Source of the DNA: Trichosporon coremiiforme
Taxonomy: Eukaryota > Basidiomycota > Tremellomycetes > Trichosporonales > Trichosporonaceae
Length of the DNA stretch: 64,000 nucleotides
Assembly: GCA_039545355.1 (NCBI GenBank)
Contig: BCJJ01000002.1
Span: 1,141,956-1,205,955, forward strand
Direction of reading: 5' to 3'
Shown: one piece after another, positions 45,851 to 57,875 of the stretch
How the letters are laid out: every line of letters starts with the position of its first letter
Numbering within the stretch: the stretch's first letter is position 1
Program-made: the position numbers and the translations under genes
The notes under the pieces: model-generated
The model's database searches: none
What the model saw: only the letters and a program-made list of their open reading frames with translations
Told to the model about the DNA's origin: nothing

Positions 45851-47989
45851 CTACTTCTTCCCTTTCTTCGCTGTCTTCGGGGCTGCCCGCGCCTTTGGCT
45901 TCTTCTTCTGCTGCTTCGGCGGGGAAGCGGCCTCCTCCTCCGGCTGCTCCGACTCGGCCATCTTCCTCTTACGGCTGGCAGCTGACTTTGATGTCGACGC
46001 CTTGGACTGAGCTCTACCCCCTCGCTTCTGCGGCGCCGGCGGGGCGTCGGGTGATTCCGCTGTGGTCTCTCGAACCTTGTCTTTGATCCGACCGGACCGC
46101 CTGCTCGGCTCGGCGGCAGCCTTCGCTGTCCTCTTCCGCTTGCTGCCGCTCTTGCCACCCTCGTAGTCGTCGTCATCATCGCCATCGTTCGTGTCGTTGT
46201 CCTCTTCCTCTTCACTCTCTTCCGGCAGCTTCTTCATTTTTGCCTTCCACGCCTTCGACCGCTCCGGCGTCCATTCACCATCAGGCGTCGGACTTATCGA
46301 ATCCTTTCCAAGCGGCGGCTGCTCTTCTTCGTCATCCTCCGGCTCGTCCAGACCGTCCAGTTCTTCCACCTCTTCCTCTCCTTCGGACCGCAAGTCCTGC
46401 TCTCCATCGGCCGTCTCCGTACTCTTGCCCTTCCCGTTCTGGTTCTGCATCGTCACCGTCTGCACTCCTCCGTTCCTGCGCTTAGATGCTGCTTCCACAG
46501 GCCGTGAACCTCGGACCGGTCGAGGTCGCGGAGCCCCGGTCCAGATCTCCATGAACTCCAACTCGCCGGACATTACGACGCGCCCATTCGGGGTGTTGAG
46601 GTACGTGAGGGAACCATCGAACTCCTTGGGCCCCTCAGGGACGGGCCTGTCGGCGATCGCCTTCGGGAATCGGTGATACTTCGTCGTTGGGTCGTTGGCG
46701 TACATATTGATCTTACCATCTGACCCGGAGACTGAGCCAACAGCCGTGGACGTGGTCGTGTCGGGCTTGGAATCGACCCAGTACCAGTGGAGGGCCTCCA
46801 GAAACTCGTTGCAGAACTTCGCCGGATGCCCCACGGGGTGCGCGAAGCGGTTCGCGTAGTTCAGAGCCTGATAGTATTGGAATGGCAGCGCCTCGGCGAA
46901 TTCCTTCGGTGCCGCGGACACGACGAACAGTGCGCGGTGGGCCCAGCCCAGATCCGTCTTGCACTCGACCGGCGCCCACAGGAACTGGTCGAACTGGCGG
47001 AGGATGCTGGTGACGAGCGTCGGGCTGTTCATGAGACATGCAGCCATGAGGGCGCTGTCAGGGCTCATGCGGTAGGTGAACACCGCCTCGGCAATGTAGG
47101 CCCGGAGCACGTCGACTTGTTTGACAGTGCCCTCGTAGTTGATGAACTGGAGCACGTCGATCAAGAGCTGCCGCCAGTCCTCCCACGAATGCTTCAGCAG
47201 CGGCTCCATGGCCTTCTCCTTTGTACCCAGTCTCAGGTCCATGACCATCTCGAAAGACCTCTTGGTCATGTACTCCTCCGGAAGCAGAATCTCGTCAACC
47301 CCTCGTCCAGCGTTCTTGCTCCACGTCCGGGGACTACCATCAGTAATGATCGTCACTCATTGGCTCACAAAACAACCATGACATGCGCGCTCCGAGGGTA
47401 CATTGCTTTATCATCGTTGTAGGGAAACACACGGATCTTTCCAGGAGAGGGCGGAGGGTAGTCCTTCGCCGTCAGCTCTCTTCTTACCGAGGACCGGGGG
47501 GACACTGGGTTGTTTGCTCACCTGATCGCTGGGCTGGATCCCTGGCTTGTCACTGGGCTGGACGCTAGGTTGGGCGATGCGCGTGAAGCCATGGGGAGGG
47601 TGCCTGGTCCCACTACCGCTAGCCTGGACGGGAGACTGAGCGGTGCGGGATCCACTGCCACTCGACTCGCCGTTGCGGGGTGGCATGTGGAGGCTGTTTG
47701 GCTGTGGCTTACGCTGAGTGTTGCCATTTCTTGGGGTAGATACCTTCGCAGGCGTGGTGCCGGCGCTCTTGGGGGTAGGACCGCGTTTGCTTTGTTGCCG
47801 ACGGTTCGGAGTCATGGGAGTGCTGAAAGCAGGAGGAACACCCGATGCGATGAAGGGATCGTCGGTTCCGGGCTGGATATTGGGAGGTGGTGGAATCTGT
47901 GGCCACTGGCTGGGATGGTATGGGTCGACAGGACCGGCGGGTTCACCAGTCGGGGGCGTGGGCTCTCTGTAGTCGCTGATGTCAGACAT
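45851..47989 (-). CDS. BTB-like family protein, paralogue D, with long charged C-terminal extension
   Basis: Divergent intact member of the tandem family. Exons 45851-47333, 47369-47463 and 47522-47989 give 681 residues. Residues about 1-155 are Pro/Ser/Gln-rich and disordered. A short exon (KIRVFPYNDDKAMYPRSAH) and the start of exon 3 (LLPEEYMTKRSFEMVMDL) occupy the place of the BTB-like region. LQFINYEG..VDVLRAYIA, ALPFQYYQALNYANRF and KFCNEFLEALHWYW align with helices of B and C, and FPKAIADRPVPEGPKEFDG corresponds to the family C-terminal signature. After that come about 250 residues of acidic blocks (EEEVEELDGLDEPEDDEEEQ), a Ser/Lys-rich part and basic runs (KRKRTAK, KQQKKKPKAR, KTAKKGKK) suited to nuclear or chromatin association. 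The second intron boundary was chosen because only a gtgagc donor at 47521 keeps the phase. Confidence 0.7.
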
Positions 47990-48644
47990 GGTGCAGGCAT
48001 GCGATATTGAGCTGTCAGTCAGGCGTCATACATGACAGTCAACCTTATGTATGCTTCAGTGAAAGCTGCGTTGGCGGTAGCGACGATGAGGTCCACAATA
48101 GCATGAGTGTCGAGGGCTCCGGCGAAGACAATACGTCAGCAGCAAAGCTGTGGCGAACAAACCAGAGGGTCTCATTGCGATGCTGAATGGTAGTCGTTCT
48201 GCAGGCTATCGTGGCCTATCTGCACACGTACACGGCGGACTGCAGTAGGTTAAGCTCCAAGGGACAAAGAGCAAAAACGTACCGGCCATAACGATCTAGT
48301 GTCGCTGTGCTAGGTCGCTGTGCAAGCCAATAGACTGAACACGCTTGGTCAATCCACTGTAAATTGCTCAACGAGCTGTCGTCAGCTGCTGAGTTCTGTA
48401 CTAAGCGCGGTTAACAGGAGGAGCCCGAACCAGCTGCTGTGCTCCAGCTCATCTGTGCGGCAAGTCGTGAGCGCTTGACGGCGTGAGTTGACAATGCGAC
48501 CTATCGTAATTTTGGACGTCGCTCATAGTTTTGAATTGCGGATACAATGGCCGATTGGCTTGCAAGCGTTCGGATGCTGGTGAGATGATGCATACAGTGT
48601 GACTTGAGGGTATCGAGAGACAGAGATCCAAGAAAGAAACGACA
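47990..48644. other. Intergenic region
   Basis: About 650 bp between the start of BTB-like D and the stop of the next minus-strand gene. It should hold the promoter of D. No repeats or exons were recognised. Confidence 0.4.
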
Positions 48645-49534
48645 CTAAGCGAATCCGACCGTTTTCTTCTTGACGACGGGCTTCTCCTCAGGCGTCGACT
48701 TTCCTTTCCTCCGCCTCCTCTTCTCCCGATCCCGGACGATGATGGCGGCCTTGGCAGCGTCCTGTGATGGTGAGCTCAGAACACACAAGCGAGCACTTAC
48801 GAGGGCCTTCCTCTTGTCCTCCTGCTTCTTGGACGCCTTCTTCTTCGTCTTGCTCTCCTCGCGAGCCTTGTCCTCCTTCGCACGCTGCTTCTCGGCGGCG
48901 AGCTTGTCGCTGATGATGGCGTTCTTCTTGTCAGTGACGTTGTCCATCAGCGAAAGAAGAGCAGACTTGTCCTCGAGGAAGACCTTGCCCTTCTTCCGTC
49001 GCTCGCGCCGTGACTTCGTCTTGGAGGCAGCGTTCGAGGCAGCGGAAGCAGGAGCAGGGGTCGGCTTGGGGGCAGGGGTGGGAGCAGGCTTGGTCGCGGG
49101 AGCGCTGGCAGCTGCCGTGTTTCCAGAAGCCTTCATAAGCTGGTTCTTCAGCTTCTTCCTCTGTCTCCGGGTCGCAGAGGCAGAGGACGCAGTGGACTCG
49201 GTGTCTGACGGCGTGTCGTCCGACGACGGTACCGGCTGGGGAGCCTCATCCTCCGAGGACGAGTGGTACTCCTGCACCGGCTTTGCGGGCTGCTTCGGCT
49301 GCCTCCTCTTCCTCCTAGCCTGTTGTTGTCAGCTGATGAATTTCGGGCAGAACCCGGGCTGCGAACAATAGCAGACTCAGGAGCTGGACTCACCTTTGCG
49401 CCGGCGTCCTGCGATGGCTGGGAAGGCTTGCCCGCAACGGGACCCTTGTCCGTCTTGTTGACGGGCTTGGCGGGCTTTGCAGCAACCTTTCTGTTGTTCG
49501 GGGCCTTCCCCGGCTTGCTCGTGTCCTTGGGCAT
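48645..49534 (-). CDS. Lys-rich disordered protein, probably nucleolar
   Basis: Unrecognised 258-residue protein. Exons 48645-48761, 48801-49319 and 49394-49534 join in phase. It is highly charged: a Lys/Pro/Ala N-terminus (PGKAPNNRKVAAKPAKP), an acidic Ser-rich patch (YHSSSEDEAPQP), a Pro/Ala linker (APTPAPKPTPAPA), a basic block (SRRERRKKGKVFLEDKSALL), a long Lys/Glu/Ala helix (KLAAEKQRAKEDKAREESKTKKKASKK) and a C-terminus ending RRRRKGK...KKKTVGFA. Such composition and end are common in fungal ribosome-biogenesis factors, so a nucleolar role is plausible but inferred. No enzymatic domain is visible. It diverges from the esterase gene. Confidence 0.6.
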
Positions 49535-50145
49535 GGTACGTGCGTCCGAAGGTTTGGTACAGTCGAGGGTCAACAACAATCTCGACTGTGTGGATCAGGA
49601 ATCTCGAAATTCTCTGGCGGCGTCGGTGGAGGCCACGTGGTGAGATCGCGTGGTTGTGGCAAGTCTGGCAGGCCAACGACGCCGAGATTGTATCGGACGA
49701 TTCCCAAGCTCTGCTCGTCTTCATCATCATCTGTCTGCAGAGCACAAATGCAGAAGCATTCACCCAACAATCTGCGTGGATCTCATGGGAGCTGTGGCTG
49801 TTTTCAGCTCACCTCAGATTGCTCCTCATGTTCCCGGTGGGTGATGGCTGCCCGAGTCGCGGTCTATAACGGGGGCGACCCCAGATAATTTGATTGGATT
49901 CTGTAACAGAACAGGACTACGGCGCGGCCTCCACACGTAGTCGCCGAGACACCAGGCAGGCGAGCAGCAATCAGTTCGGGTGCGAGTTCTCGTGGGTCGA
50001 CCTGTTTGACTTCTTTGTTCACGTCTTGAGAGCGCAAACATGTTTGCGCTTGCTCGAGCTGATCGTGCATATAAGGCGCGGTCGAGGTGATGCAGAAGTC
50101 ACAAACCACCCACTTCACCCTCGCGCTACAATCGCTTGTGTCACG
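49535..50145. promoter_or_regulatory. Divergent intergenic region, Lys-rich protein / esterase
   Basis: About 610 bp between divergent start codons. A cat-atataagg stretch near 50068-50077 is TATA-like and lies about 70 bp before the esterase start, so it may be that gene's core promoter. Confidence 0.45.
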
Positions 50146-51848
50146 ATGGCTCTCGGACTCACCCACCTCCTCGGCCTCTTCGGCGTGCTCCAGGCGATCG
50201 GCATCAGCGCCGCCCCCGCCGCCTCCTGTCAGCTGCAGTGGGGCGGCGTCACGATCGACGGCCACCTCGGCGACAACAACGTCTGTCGCTACAACATCAA
50301 GTACGGCTCCGCTGAGCGCTGGGGCGAGTCCCAGGCTACCGCTTCGTGAGTACTCACCTCGATGGGGAACTACGGCTGACGTCCCAGGCCGACCGACGGC
50401 TCCGGCCTGCCGCCCGCGTGTCCCCAGCTGGGCAACTTCTTCACGGGCGACGTGCCCCAGAGCGAGGACTGCCTGCACATGCTGGCGTACGTGCCGCAAA
50501 ACGCCGACGCGAGCACCCCCATCTTCACCTGGTTGCACGGCGGCAGCTGGCGCGCCGGTGGTGCGAGCATGGCCGAGATCGATGGCTCGGCCCTCGCCGC
50601 TAAGGGTCAGGTCGTCTTCGTGCCTCAGTACCGTCTCGGTTTCCTGGGCATGATGCCTCCCGCTGACAGCCCCACGGCCAACGACCCTAATCTTGCCATC
50701 CGCGACGTGGTCCTCGCCCTCAAGTCCATCAAGGACAATATCGGCTCCAAGGGCAACAATAACGCCGTCACCCTCGGCGGCCACTCCAGCGGCGCACTCA
50801 TCGTCCGTACTCTATGGTCCATGCCCAGTGCCTCGGGTCTCTTCCATCGCTCGATGCTCCAGTCCGATCCCAATGGGGCCGGCCTGTCGACGGTGTCCAA
50901 GTACCAGGCTGTCCGCAACACGCTCTACAACTATGACTCACTCAGGGGCAAGAGCTATGCCGACCTGAAGAGCGCCGATCTCTCGGCCTTCAACAATGCC
51001 ACCATTGCCCACCTGACCGGGCTGCGCTGGAACGGCTGGTTGGACGCTCCTGACCTGTTCCTTAACCCCGTCTACGGCACCGCGTCCATTCCCAGTGACC
51101 CTACCTCGGCTCTTATCTCGAGCAAGGGGCAGCTCGCCATCAACCCGAAGAACATGCCTCTGTTCCTCTCCAGCACCAAGGACGAGGGGGCCTACTTCAT
51201 CAGCGGATACATGCGAGACCCCAGCAGAATGGACACCTATACGCCTGGGTGGGGGCGACCTGACCGCGATTACAAGACCCTCATGGCAAACCGCTGCGTT
51301 AACGGGTTTGACCTGACCACGGAGCAGTACTATGCGAGGCCCACGGGCTCCGACGCTTCTCGTGACATCGCTTCGCTGGCTGCAACCGACGGAATGTTCC
51401 GCTGCTCCGCCCGTACTGTCGCCTCGAGCTGGGCGAAGAAGGGTGGCCAGGCGTTCGTCGCTGAGTTCACCAAGGGCGCTCCCTTCCGCTACAGCCAGAC
51501 GACTCAGAACACCTACTGTGACGACAAGATCTGCCACGGAGTGAGTCTCAATTAGTGATTCCGCTGACGCAAGAACGATGTTCCTCTCGTGTTTGGCCAC
51601 GACAACAACAACTTTGCCGGATTCGTAAGTCACCCCGGAACGCTGACGCTGATGTCCAGGCCAACGAGGTCGCCGACATCTGGACCAAGTTCATCCACGG
51701 CCAGAGCATGGGCTGGAACGCTTACTCTTCCTCCGCCAACCAGCAGAACACCAACGTCAAGGCCATCGGTGGTGGCACGGTCACCAACTGCCCCAAGTCC
51801 AGTAAAGGTCTCGTCTGGGGCAGCAAGTGCACGTGGTACTGGCAGTAA
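50146..51848 (+). CDS. Secreted type-B carboxylesterase/lipase
   Basis: Predicted extracellular alpha/beta hydrolase acting on esters; the substrate cannot be told from sequence. Exons 50146-50345, 50388-51540, 51574-51624 and 51660-51848 give 530 residues, the usual length for the family. A signal peptide (LTHLLGLFGVLQAIGISAAPA) opens the protein. The carboxylesterase type-B features are in order: SEDCLHM (about 92), the oxyanion loop WLHGGSW (about 112), the nucleophile elbow GGHSSGA with Ser near 199, a conserved acid region near KDEGAYF, and a His in LVFGHDNNN in the third exon. Several cysteines could form the family's disulphides. Downstream at 51895-52047 a His/Asp-rich frame might be an alternative extension, but it does not join in phase at the obvious donor. 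Confidence 0.9.
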
Positions 51849-52303
51849 GCGAAGGATGGACGAGAACTGTGGACGGCTAACCTTTCTGGGGGTCTGAGGG
51901 TGGAGAAGAGCAGGAGGACACGGACCACGACGACGAGGGCCACAGCCACGGCCATGACGACCATGGCCATGGCAAGGAGCGGCCAGGTAAGGAGAGGCCC
52001 GGGAGGGGCCAGGGGAAGCCTTGGAAGGGCAAGCCGGGCCGGCAGTGAACGTCTTGACTTGAGCCTCGCGGGATCGGAAAAGTCTATAATGAATCGATGC
52101 ATCGGAGTAGCTGCGTGTAAGGTGCCGAGTTGTTGCTATTATTCAAGGGTATGATTTGTTTACGACAATTAGCCACCTGGCCGATGAGGGCCAGATGTGT
52201 TGGGACCTGTGCGCATGTAGAATGTGACACAGGCTCGCACGACGTGGACGTATGCCAGAAGCATGGTCTACATGGCTGGCATCGCTCAGTCAAAACGCGT
52301 CTC
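51849..52303. other. Convergent intergenic region with His/Asp-rich open frame
   Basis: About 455 bp between convergent stops. Within it, 51895-52047 on the plus strand reads as an acidic, His-rich then Gly/Lys/Pro-rich stretch (DHDDEGHSHGHDDHGHG). No start codon or fitting splice site was found, so it is not called as a gene. Confidence 0.4.
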
Positions 52304-53232
52304 TTACAACTTGGGAACCTGACGTCAGTCACACACGCCGCACGACGACTCACCCTCAGGGTCTTCGACACCATGGCGGCGGCCCAAACGGCAAAGATAA
52401 TCGACAAGATGTGAATGGTGGAGTCCTTGTTTCCGGCAATAAGCTCAATCGTACCAAACGGAAGGTCGCCGTGGGAGCCCATGGCGAACCAACCCGAGTG
52501 GACAAAGTAGGCCATCATGGCGTCCAGGCCAAGCGACGACGGAATGGGGATGCCCTCGAAGTACTTGGACTTGCCGGAAGCGTCGGCAGGGATCAGAGCC
52601 ACAGTGGCGTTGAAACGGGCGAGACGGGCAAGACCGCAAGACACAAACAGAAGAAGACAAACAACGTCGAGGGGGGTGCGAAGGCCCATAACGTAGCCGA
52701 GGGTGGCGGGGGCGACGCCGAACGAGATGAGATCGGCGAGCGAGTCCATCTCCTGGCCGAGCATCGAACCACCACCCATCCATCGCGCCACCTTGCCGTC
52801 GAGAGCATCAAAGCCGAAGCCGAGCATCGGGAGGATGATGGCGGTGTAGAGGGTGCGGGTCGCATCCTCGGACAGAGGCGGGGGCAGGTTCGAGCTCTCG
52901 AGCAGGTATCGTGCTGACAGCAGGATCGACAATGTGCCACACACACCGTTCATGATCGTAATCAGGTCCGCAAGACGGAAGTTGCTGGGATGTCAGCAAA
53001 CTCTACTCCGGACGAGATGCATGTCAGGATGCGGAGCAATTCCGCAGTCGCAAGCCGACCCGCAACGCCACTGACGCTGCACGGCATGAGAGACTTACCG
53101 GACGAGCGAGAAGTGTCCATCGTCATCCTTGTACTGCTGGAGAGCCTTGCGCTTCGCCTCAGACATGGGGGTCACTGGCGACACGGCAGCAGTGGCCTCA
53201 GCCTTGACCGACGCAGAAGTACGTTTGGACAT
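52304..53232 (-). CDS. CHO1: Phosphatidylserine synthase (CDP-diacylglycerol-serine O-phosphatidyltransferase)
   Basis: ER membrane enzyme that makes phosphatidylserine from CDP-diacylglycerol and serine. Exons 52304-52318, 52354-52984 and 53099-53232 give 259 residues, similar to yeast Cho1. The CDP-alcohol phosphotransferase signature is visible as DALDGKVAR with the downstream G and EMDSLAD (D-G-x2-A-R-x8-G-x3-D-x3-D). Six or so hydrophobic helices follow. The N-terminus (about 45 residues) is hydrophilic. The 15-nt last exon gives VPKL, the family's usual end; missing that intron would add a false basic tail. The donor used is the second gtgag, chosen by phase. It diverges from ASE1. Confidence 0.93.
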
Positions 53233-53748
53233 GTTGGGAGCAAAGACGGTGGGTGGAGTGGAGCGACGAAATAACGCGGCTGCCGAACGTTACGCACGAA
53301 AGGTGCAGTGGCGAGGAATTCCGTTTGGGGATCCGGATCGAACGACCAACGTGACTGTTCGGGTTATATGAGTGTTCGACTAGGAAACGTCGCTGCTTGT
53401 GGACCGGTGAAGAAGAAGAACAGAGGCGAGTGGATGCAGAAGCAACTCCCCCAATCCGCAAGCCACGGTACATCATCATCGCGACCAGGGAGCGTCCGGA
53501 TTTAACGAGGGGGTAGCCAATAAAGAACCTGGTGCTCCACGCGAGTGACTTTGCGGAAGCAAATTGGGCGGCAAGCCAACTTGTAAACAACAACACAGGT
53601 GCTAAACATCGCTCTCACGGTCTGGAGCCAAATACGGTCGATACACAAACAGATTCCATCCCAACACCAGCTCGACTTCCCCACAGAAGAACAACAACAT
53701 TGGCGGCATCATTGATATCTTGTTCCTACTGCCTCACGAGCCGCCATC
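53233..53748. promoter_or_regulatory. Divergent intergenic region, CHO1 / ASE1
   Basis: About 515 bp between divergent start codons. No inositol-response-like catgtgaa box was spotted, but the search was by eye only. Confidence 0.4.
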
Positions 53749-56044
53749 ATGGACGTTTCGACATACATCGCCGAACAGATACCAATACTCCGGTCCCTCC
53801 ACACACAGCTAGCGTTACCGGCCGATGCACTCGCAGAGGACACGGCCCGAATCGATGCTGCCGTCCGTGCCGCCATTCAATCTGTTGTTCGCTCTCGTGA
53901 AGACGAGGTTGCGTCGTGGGAAGAAAAGATCAATGATGGGAAGCGAGCCATCCACAGCATAGCCCGGGCGGTCGGAGACCGGGGAAGGAGTGCGCTTGCA
54001 GAGGAGAGGCGGGAAACAATGGCGATTTCTGTGAGTGCTGTGCAAAAGTGATCTCGCGGAGCAAAGCTGACCTTCAGTCCCTGCCGGCACAGCACGAACG
54101 TCTGATCCGCCAGACTGAGGAGCTCGAGAAGGTGAGCGTCGTGAATGGTCTGTTATTGACGAGCTAGGTGTATGATGAGCGTCTCGCAAAGATCGAGGGG
54201 ATGATGACGACGCTCGGCCAACTGTCGCTTTTACTCGGACCACCCTTCGACCCTCCTGCGCCTCTGAAGGAGATTCCAGACAGCATGGCGGTGCCTGCTC
54301 GGGCGGCGGCGGCAGCACCGCGACGTTCGACCATCGCACCGCTCATGACCGCACCGACCACAAACCTGAATAAGCGCCACTCGGCACGAAATACCACTCC
54401 GCAGCCCGAGGCACCAACGCAGCCCCAGACATGGCTGGACGTCGGCGAGGATGTCATGGGATCACTAGAGAAGGCTGTCTCAGAAGCGTTAGCTGAGCGG
54501 GTGAGTGCGAAATCACTGCATGTTTGGCGGCTTCCGAAACTTCATTTCTAACAGAACGCAGGACGTCCGGTTGGAGAACTTGGAGACGAACTTCGGCGAT
54601 CTGATCTGGTTCGCCGCGGAGCTCGACCTGCCGCCCCTACCGAAAGGTCCTCTCGACGAGTTCCCTGAACGACTCATGCCGCCATCTGCTATGGAAGAGA
54701 CGCCTGGTGCGTTTGAACGGTACACGAACCTGCTCGCGTCGATCTTGGCCGTCAACGAACCATGGCAGGGGGAAGACGACGCGGAGGCGCCAGAGATCCA
54801 GGGCATGGAGGGCGTAGAGCCGGAAGTCGGCCTTATGAACTGGGCCGAGCAGCTCCTAGCGCTCTGGGTCAACGAGAAGACCACTAGAGACAGTCAAATT
54901 CAGGAGCTCTACGAGAAGATCGAGCCACTCTGGCAGCGCCTCGGGGTCGACCAGGATGATATTCTCAAGTTCATTGACAGCAACCGGGGCAGTGGCGAGA
55001 ATACTATTCATGCGGTGAGTATGAGGCTGAGGATCGCCGAGATGAGCAGCTAACAGACAGTACAAGAATGAGCTTGAGCGTGTGCTGGAAATCCGCAAGT
55101 TGTCCCTTAGCTCGTTCGTCATCAAGGTTCGAGAGGAGATTGCCAAGCTCCAAAACGAACTCCTCCTCAGCGAAGACGAGAAGATGGAGTTTGGCGCGTA
55201 CATCGATGACGAGTACTCGGAGGAGCTTCTGAAGGAGCACGAGGACGAGGCCGATCGGCTGCGTGCCGAGATCGATGCCAAGGGCTCCATGTTGATGAAG
55301 GTTAAGGAGTGGATTCAGCTGAAGCTAGACGAGGAGGAGCTGGAGCGGAACGCGCACGACCCGGACCGTTTCAAGAAGCGTGGCAGTGCCATGCTGAAGG
55401 AGGAGAAGATGCGGAAGCGTGTCGAAAAGCTCAAGCCGAAGATCGAGGCGGATCTACTCGCAGCCCTGCCGGGGTGGGAGGAGGCGAACGGCCGCCCGTT
55501 CCTGGCGTTCGGCGACCGCGTCATCGACAGCATCGAGAACGCGATGGCCGAGAAGGAGGCAGCGAAGGAGGCCAAGAAGCGGGCCAAGATGGGCCTTGGC
55601 CCCCGCCCCGCGAATGTTAAAGCCACTCCTGCGCAGCCCGCCCGCCGCGCCGTCAGCAGCACAGTGCGCTCCACATCTAACACGACGCGGAAGCGTGATG
55701 CACCGACACCCTGTCCGCCGGGCGGAAACGGGGGCACGCTGAAGCGCTCGCGTATCGGACAGCCTTCGGCTACGCGGTCGACGTCCTCTCGCGCACAAGG
55801 CGGCGGGATCCCCCGCGTAGCTGCCACGCCGACACCAGCCTCCGGAGGCCGCGCCTTCGGCCAGCCGGCCCTCGGCGCCCTCGCCAATGGATCAAAGCCG
55901 CCAGCGACCAAGTCGGACGTCTTCAAGTCCCGTCCGATCCAGGCCGCCAAGCGCAGGCAGAGCTTCAAGCCGCGCCAGAGCTTAGCAGCGGGTCTGTTAC
56001 GCGGCGCGCCCGTCGACGAGACGGACAATGAGGACCTGTACTAG
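53749..56044 (+). CDS. ASE1: Microtubule-bundling protein Ase1/PRC1/MAP65
   Basis: Crosslinks antiparallel microtubules in the spindle midzone. Exons 53749-54030, 54078-54131, 54168-54500, 54562-55014 and 55061-56044 give 701 residues. It is mostly coiled coil: an N-terminal dimerisation rod (ALAEDTARIDAAVRAAIQSV), a central spectrin-like part containing LWQRLGVDQDDILKFID, and the conserved microtubule-binding core ELERVLEIRKLSLSSFVIKVREEI near residues 375-400 followed by FGAYIDDEYSEELLKEHEDE. The last 160 residues are basic, Ser/Pro/Arg-rich (KRAKMGLGPRP, TTRKRDAPTP), as expected for a Cdk-regulated tail. Exon phases are all zero. The family call is firm from the core motif. Confidence 0.93.
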
Positions 56045-56356
56045 CGCAACAGTGTCTGACCCTGTCTCTACCTTTGCTCTGACCCCGGACCCGCGTCATT
56101 TCTCCACTTTCGTGTTACTTTTTTGATTTTGGTTCTCTCGTTTTCACAGCAGTGTATCCCGTAGCGATCCTCAAGCACGACCATACACAAACAAACCTAA
56201 CAGACACTGTACTTGTAAACTCCTACGCGAAGACGTGCGTGCTTATGGATGGATGGAGATGAAATGAAAATACATGCTGGTCGTCTAGGGCTGGTTGCGC
56301 ATGCCCATTAAATATGCTGTTATGATGAGAGTGCAGGGTATGAGTTGAGTAGAATA
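56045..56356. other. Convergent intergenic region, ASE1 / CMS1
   Basis: About 310 bp between convergent stops, A/T-richer than its surroundings, containing both 3' ends. Confidence 0.4.
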
Positions 56357-57548
56357 TTAGACGGCGGCGAAGTGCGCGCCGCCGTCGAGCAGCGCGCGGC
56401 GCGCCTTGTTGGCGAGCAGCGACTTCCAGAACTCGTCGCGGACCTCGGGGAGCGAGAGCATGGTACGGTTCTCTGGGTCTGTCAGCTGTGTGCAGGGTTC
56501 GCAAGCTGCATGGGGCTTGAGGCTGTGTGGTGACTCACTCGCGTCCCGATGCCCAATGTCGAGAATGACGACAGTCTGCGGCGTGATCTTGAGCGCGCCC
56601 TCCTCGAGCAGCTTGGCGACGCGCGCGGGCGTGCCGACCGCAATCGCAACGCGCGTCTTGCCGAGGAACTTGACCTGGTCCGCGACCTTGAAGTGCTTCG
56701 CGAAGAGCTGCTGTCAGCTATGTACCACGGGAACGTAGCTGGCGGTGAGACCCACCTTGGCAATCTCGCCGCCTGGCCGGGGCACATCACGGACGGCGCG
56801 CACGACGTCGGCGCACCGGATGCCTGAGAGGGAGAGGATAAGCACACGCGGCGTGCCCATCGTCGGCTTCTTGGGCGCGTTGCGGAGCGCTGGGGTTAGC
56901 TAACTCCAGGAAGAGGACAGCTAGGAGAGACTTACCGTCAGCCAGACGCGCCTTGAGCGGATCGCTGCCCTCGCCGTCGACCGCCATCAGAGGGGGGAGC
57001 AGGTGCTTCGCTGATCGTTAGCTGATGAACGCGCTTCGGGTAGCTCGACGTCGCGGAACTCACCAGGGACCGCCCTGTCCTCAATCTCCATCGCCGTGCC
57101 CGCGGGGAAGGTCGCACGCAAGGAAGCGAGGAGGGTCTGCGCGAACTCCTCCGTGGAGAGGGTTGAGGGGTCGGCCGGCTCGGTGTACTCAGCTGCCCTC
57201 TGACTGTCAGCACTAGTCTCTCCTTCGGGCTCGGAGCCAGGTAACTCGCCTCGGACCTCAGGAGTCCAGCTGGTGACATTGACCCACCTTGGCGGCCTTC
57301 CTCGCCTTGTCCTTTTCTCTCCGTCTCTTCTTCGCGTCCTTCTTTGCCTGTTCATCGCTTACGGGCTCAGAGGAGTCCTGCGCCTTGCGCTTCTTGCTGA
57401 CGGGCTCCGGGGCCTCCTCCTCATCGGACAGGTACGCGCCCTCGTCCTCGCCGAGCTCGGCTCCTTCGTCGTCGCTCGCCATCAGAGAGGGGTCGAGCTC
57501 GAGCCCGTCGTCCAGGTCGTCGCCGCCGGTCTTGGGTTCCGCGCTCAT
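56357..57548 (-). CDS. CMS1: Cms1-type ribosome biogenesis protein
   Basis: Nucleolar factor associated with the small-subunit processome. Exons 56357-56478, 56539-56707, 56756-56889, 56936-57010, 57064-57199 and 57288-57548 give 298 residues, all phases matching. The N-terminus has acidic stretches (SDDEGAELGEDEGAYLSDEEE), then a basic helix (KKDAKKRRREKDKARKAAK). The C-terminal half shows the helicase-like Cms1 fold: PRVLILSLSGIRCADVVR, FLGKTRVAIAVGTPARVAKLLEEGAL, then VVILDIGHRD and ENRTMLSLPEVRDEFW. These resemble DEAD-box motifs lacking a functional ATPase set, as known for Cms1. The initiator Met was taken as MSAEPK; an in-frame Met 21 codons upstream is possible. Intron 1 (88 nt) could alternatively be about 31 nt with extra residues retained. 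Confidence 0.85.
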
Positions 57549-57875
57549 CTCGTTGTCGACGGGTGCGTGGCTGTTGTCAAGTGAGTAACGGTTAGAATTA
57601 GCATGACGCACAACAAGGGGTAGCTTGGCGCCTGCATTCAGCGGCCAGCCTCCGCGTCCGCTGTTCCTCCACCGCCGGATGGGAAAATATTCCAGATCGG
57701 CAACTCGGGGGGTTCAACGGGATCAGCCACGTGCGCGAGTGGGCCCCCGCATCGTCCCCAGTGCTGCATGACCATCCCCACCCCCTCTGGTTGGTCGAGA
57801 CGTGCTTCTCGACGTTGGCCAAGTCCGCACGATCTCCGTGACAAGTCCGTTCGCTCACCCCTTATCAGCTCGACT
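57549..57875. promoter_or_regulatory. Divergent intergenic region, CMS1 / MCP1
   Basis: About 330 bp between divergent start codons; it holds both promoters. No distinct motif was recognised. Confidence 0.4.
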
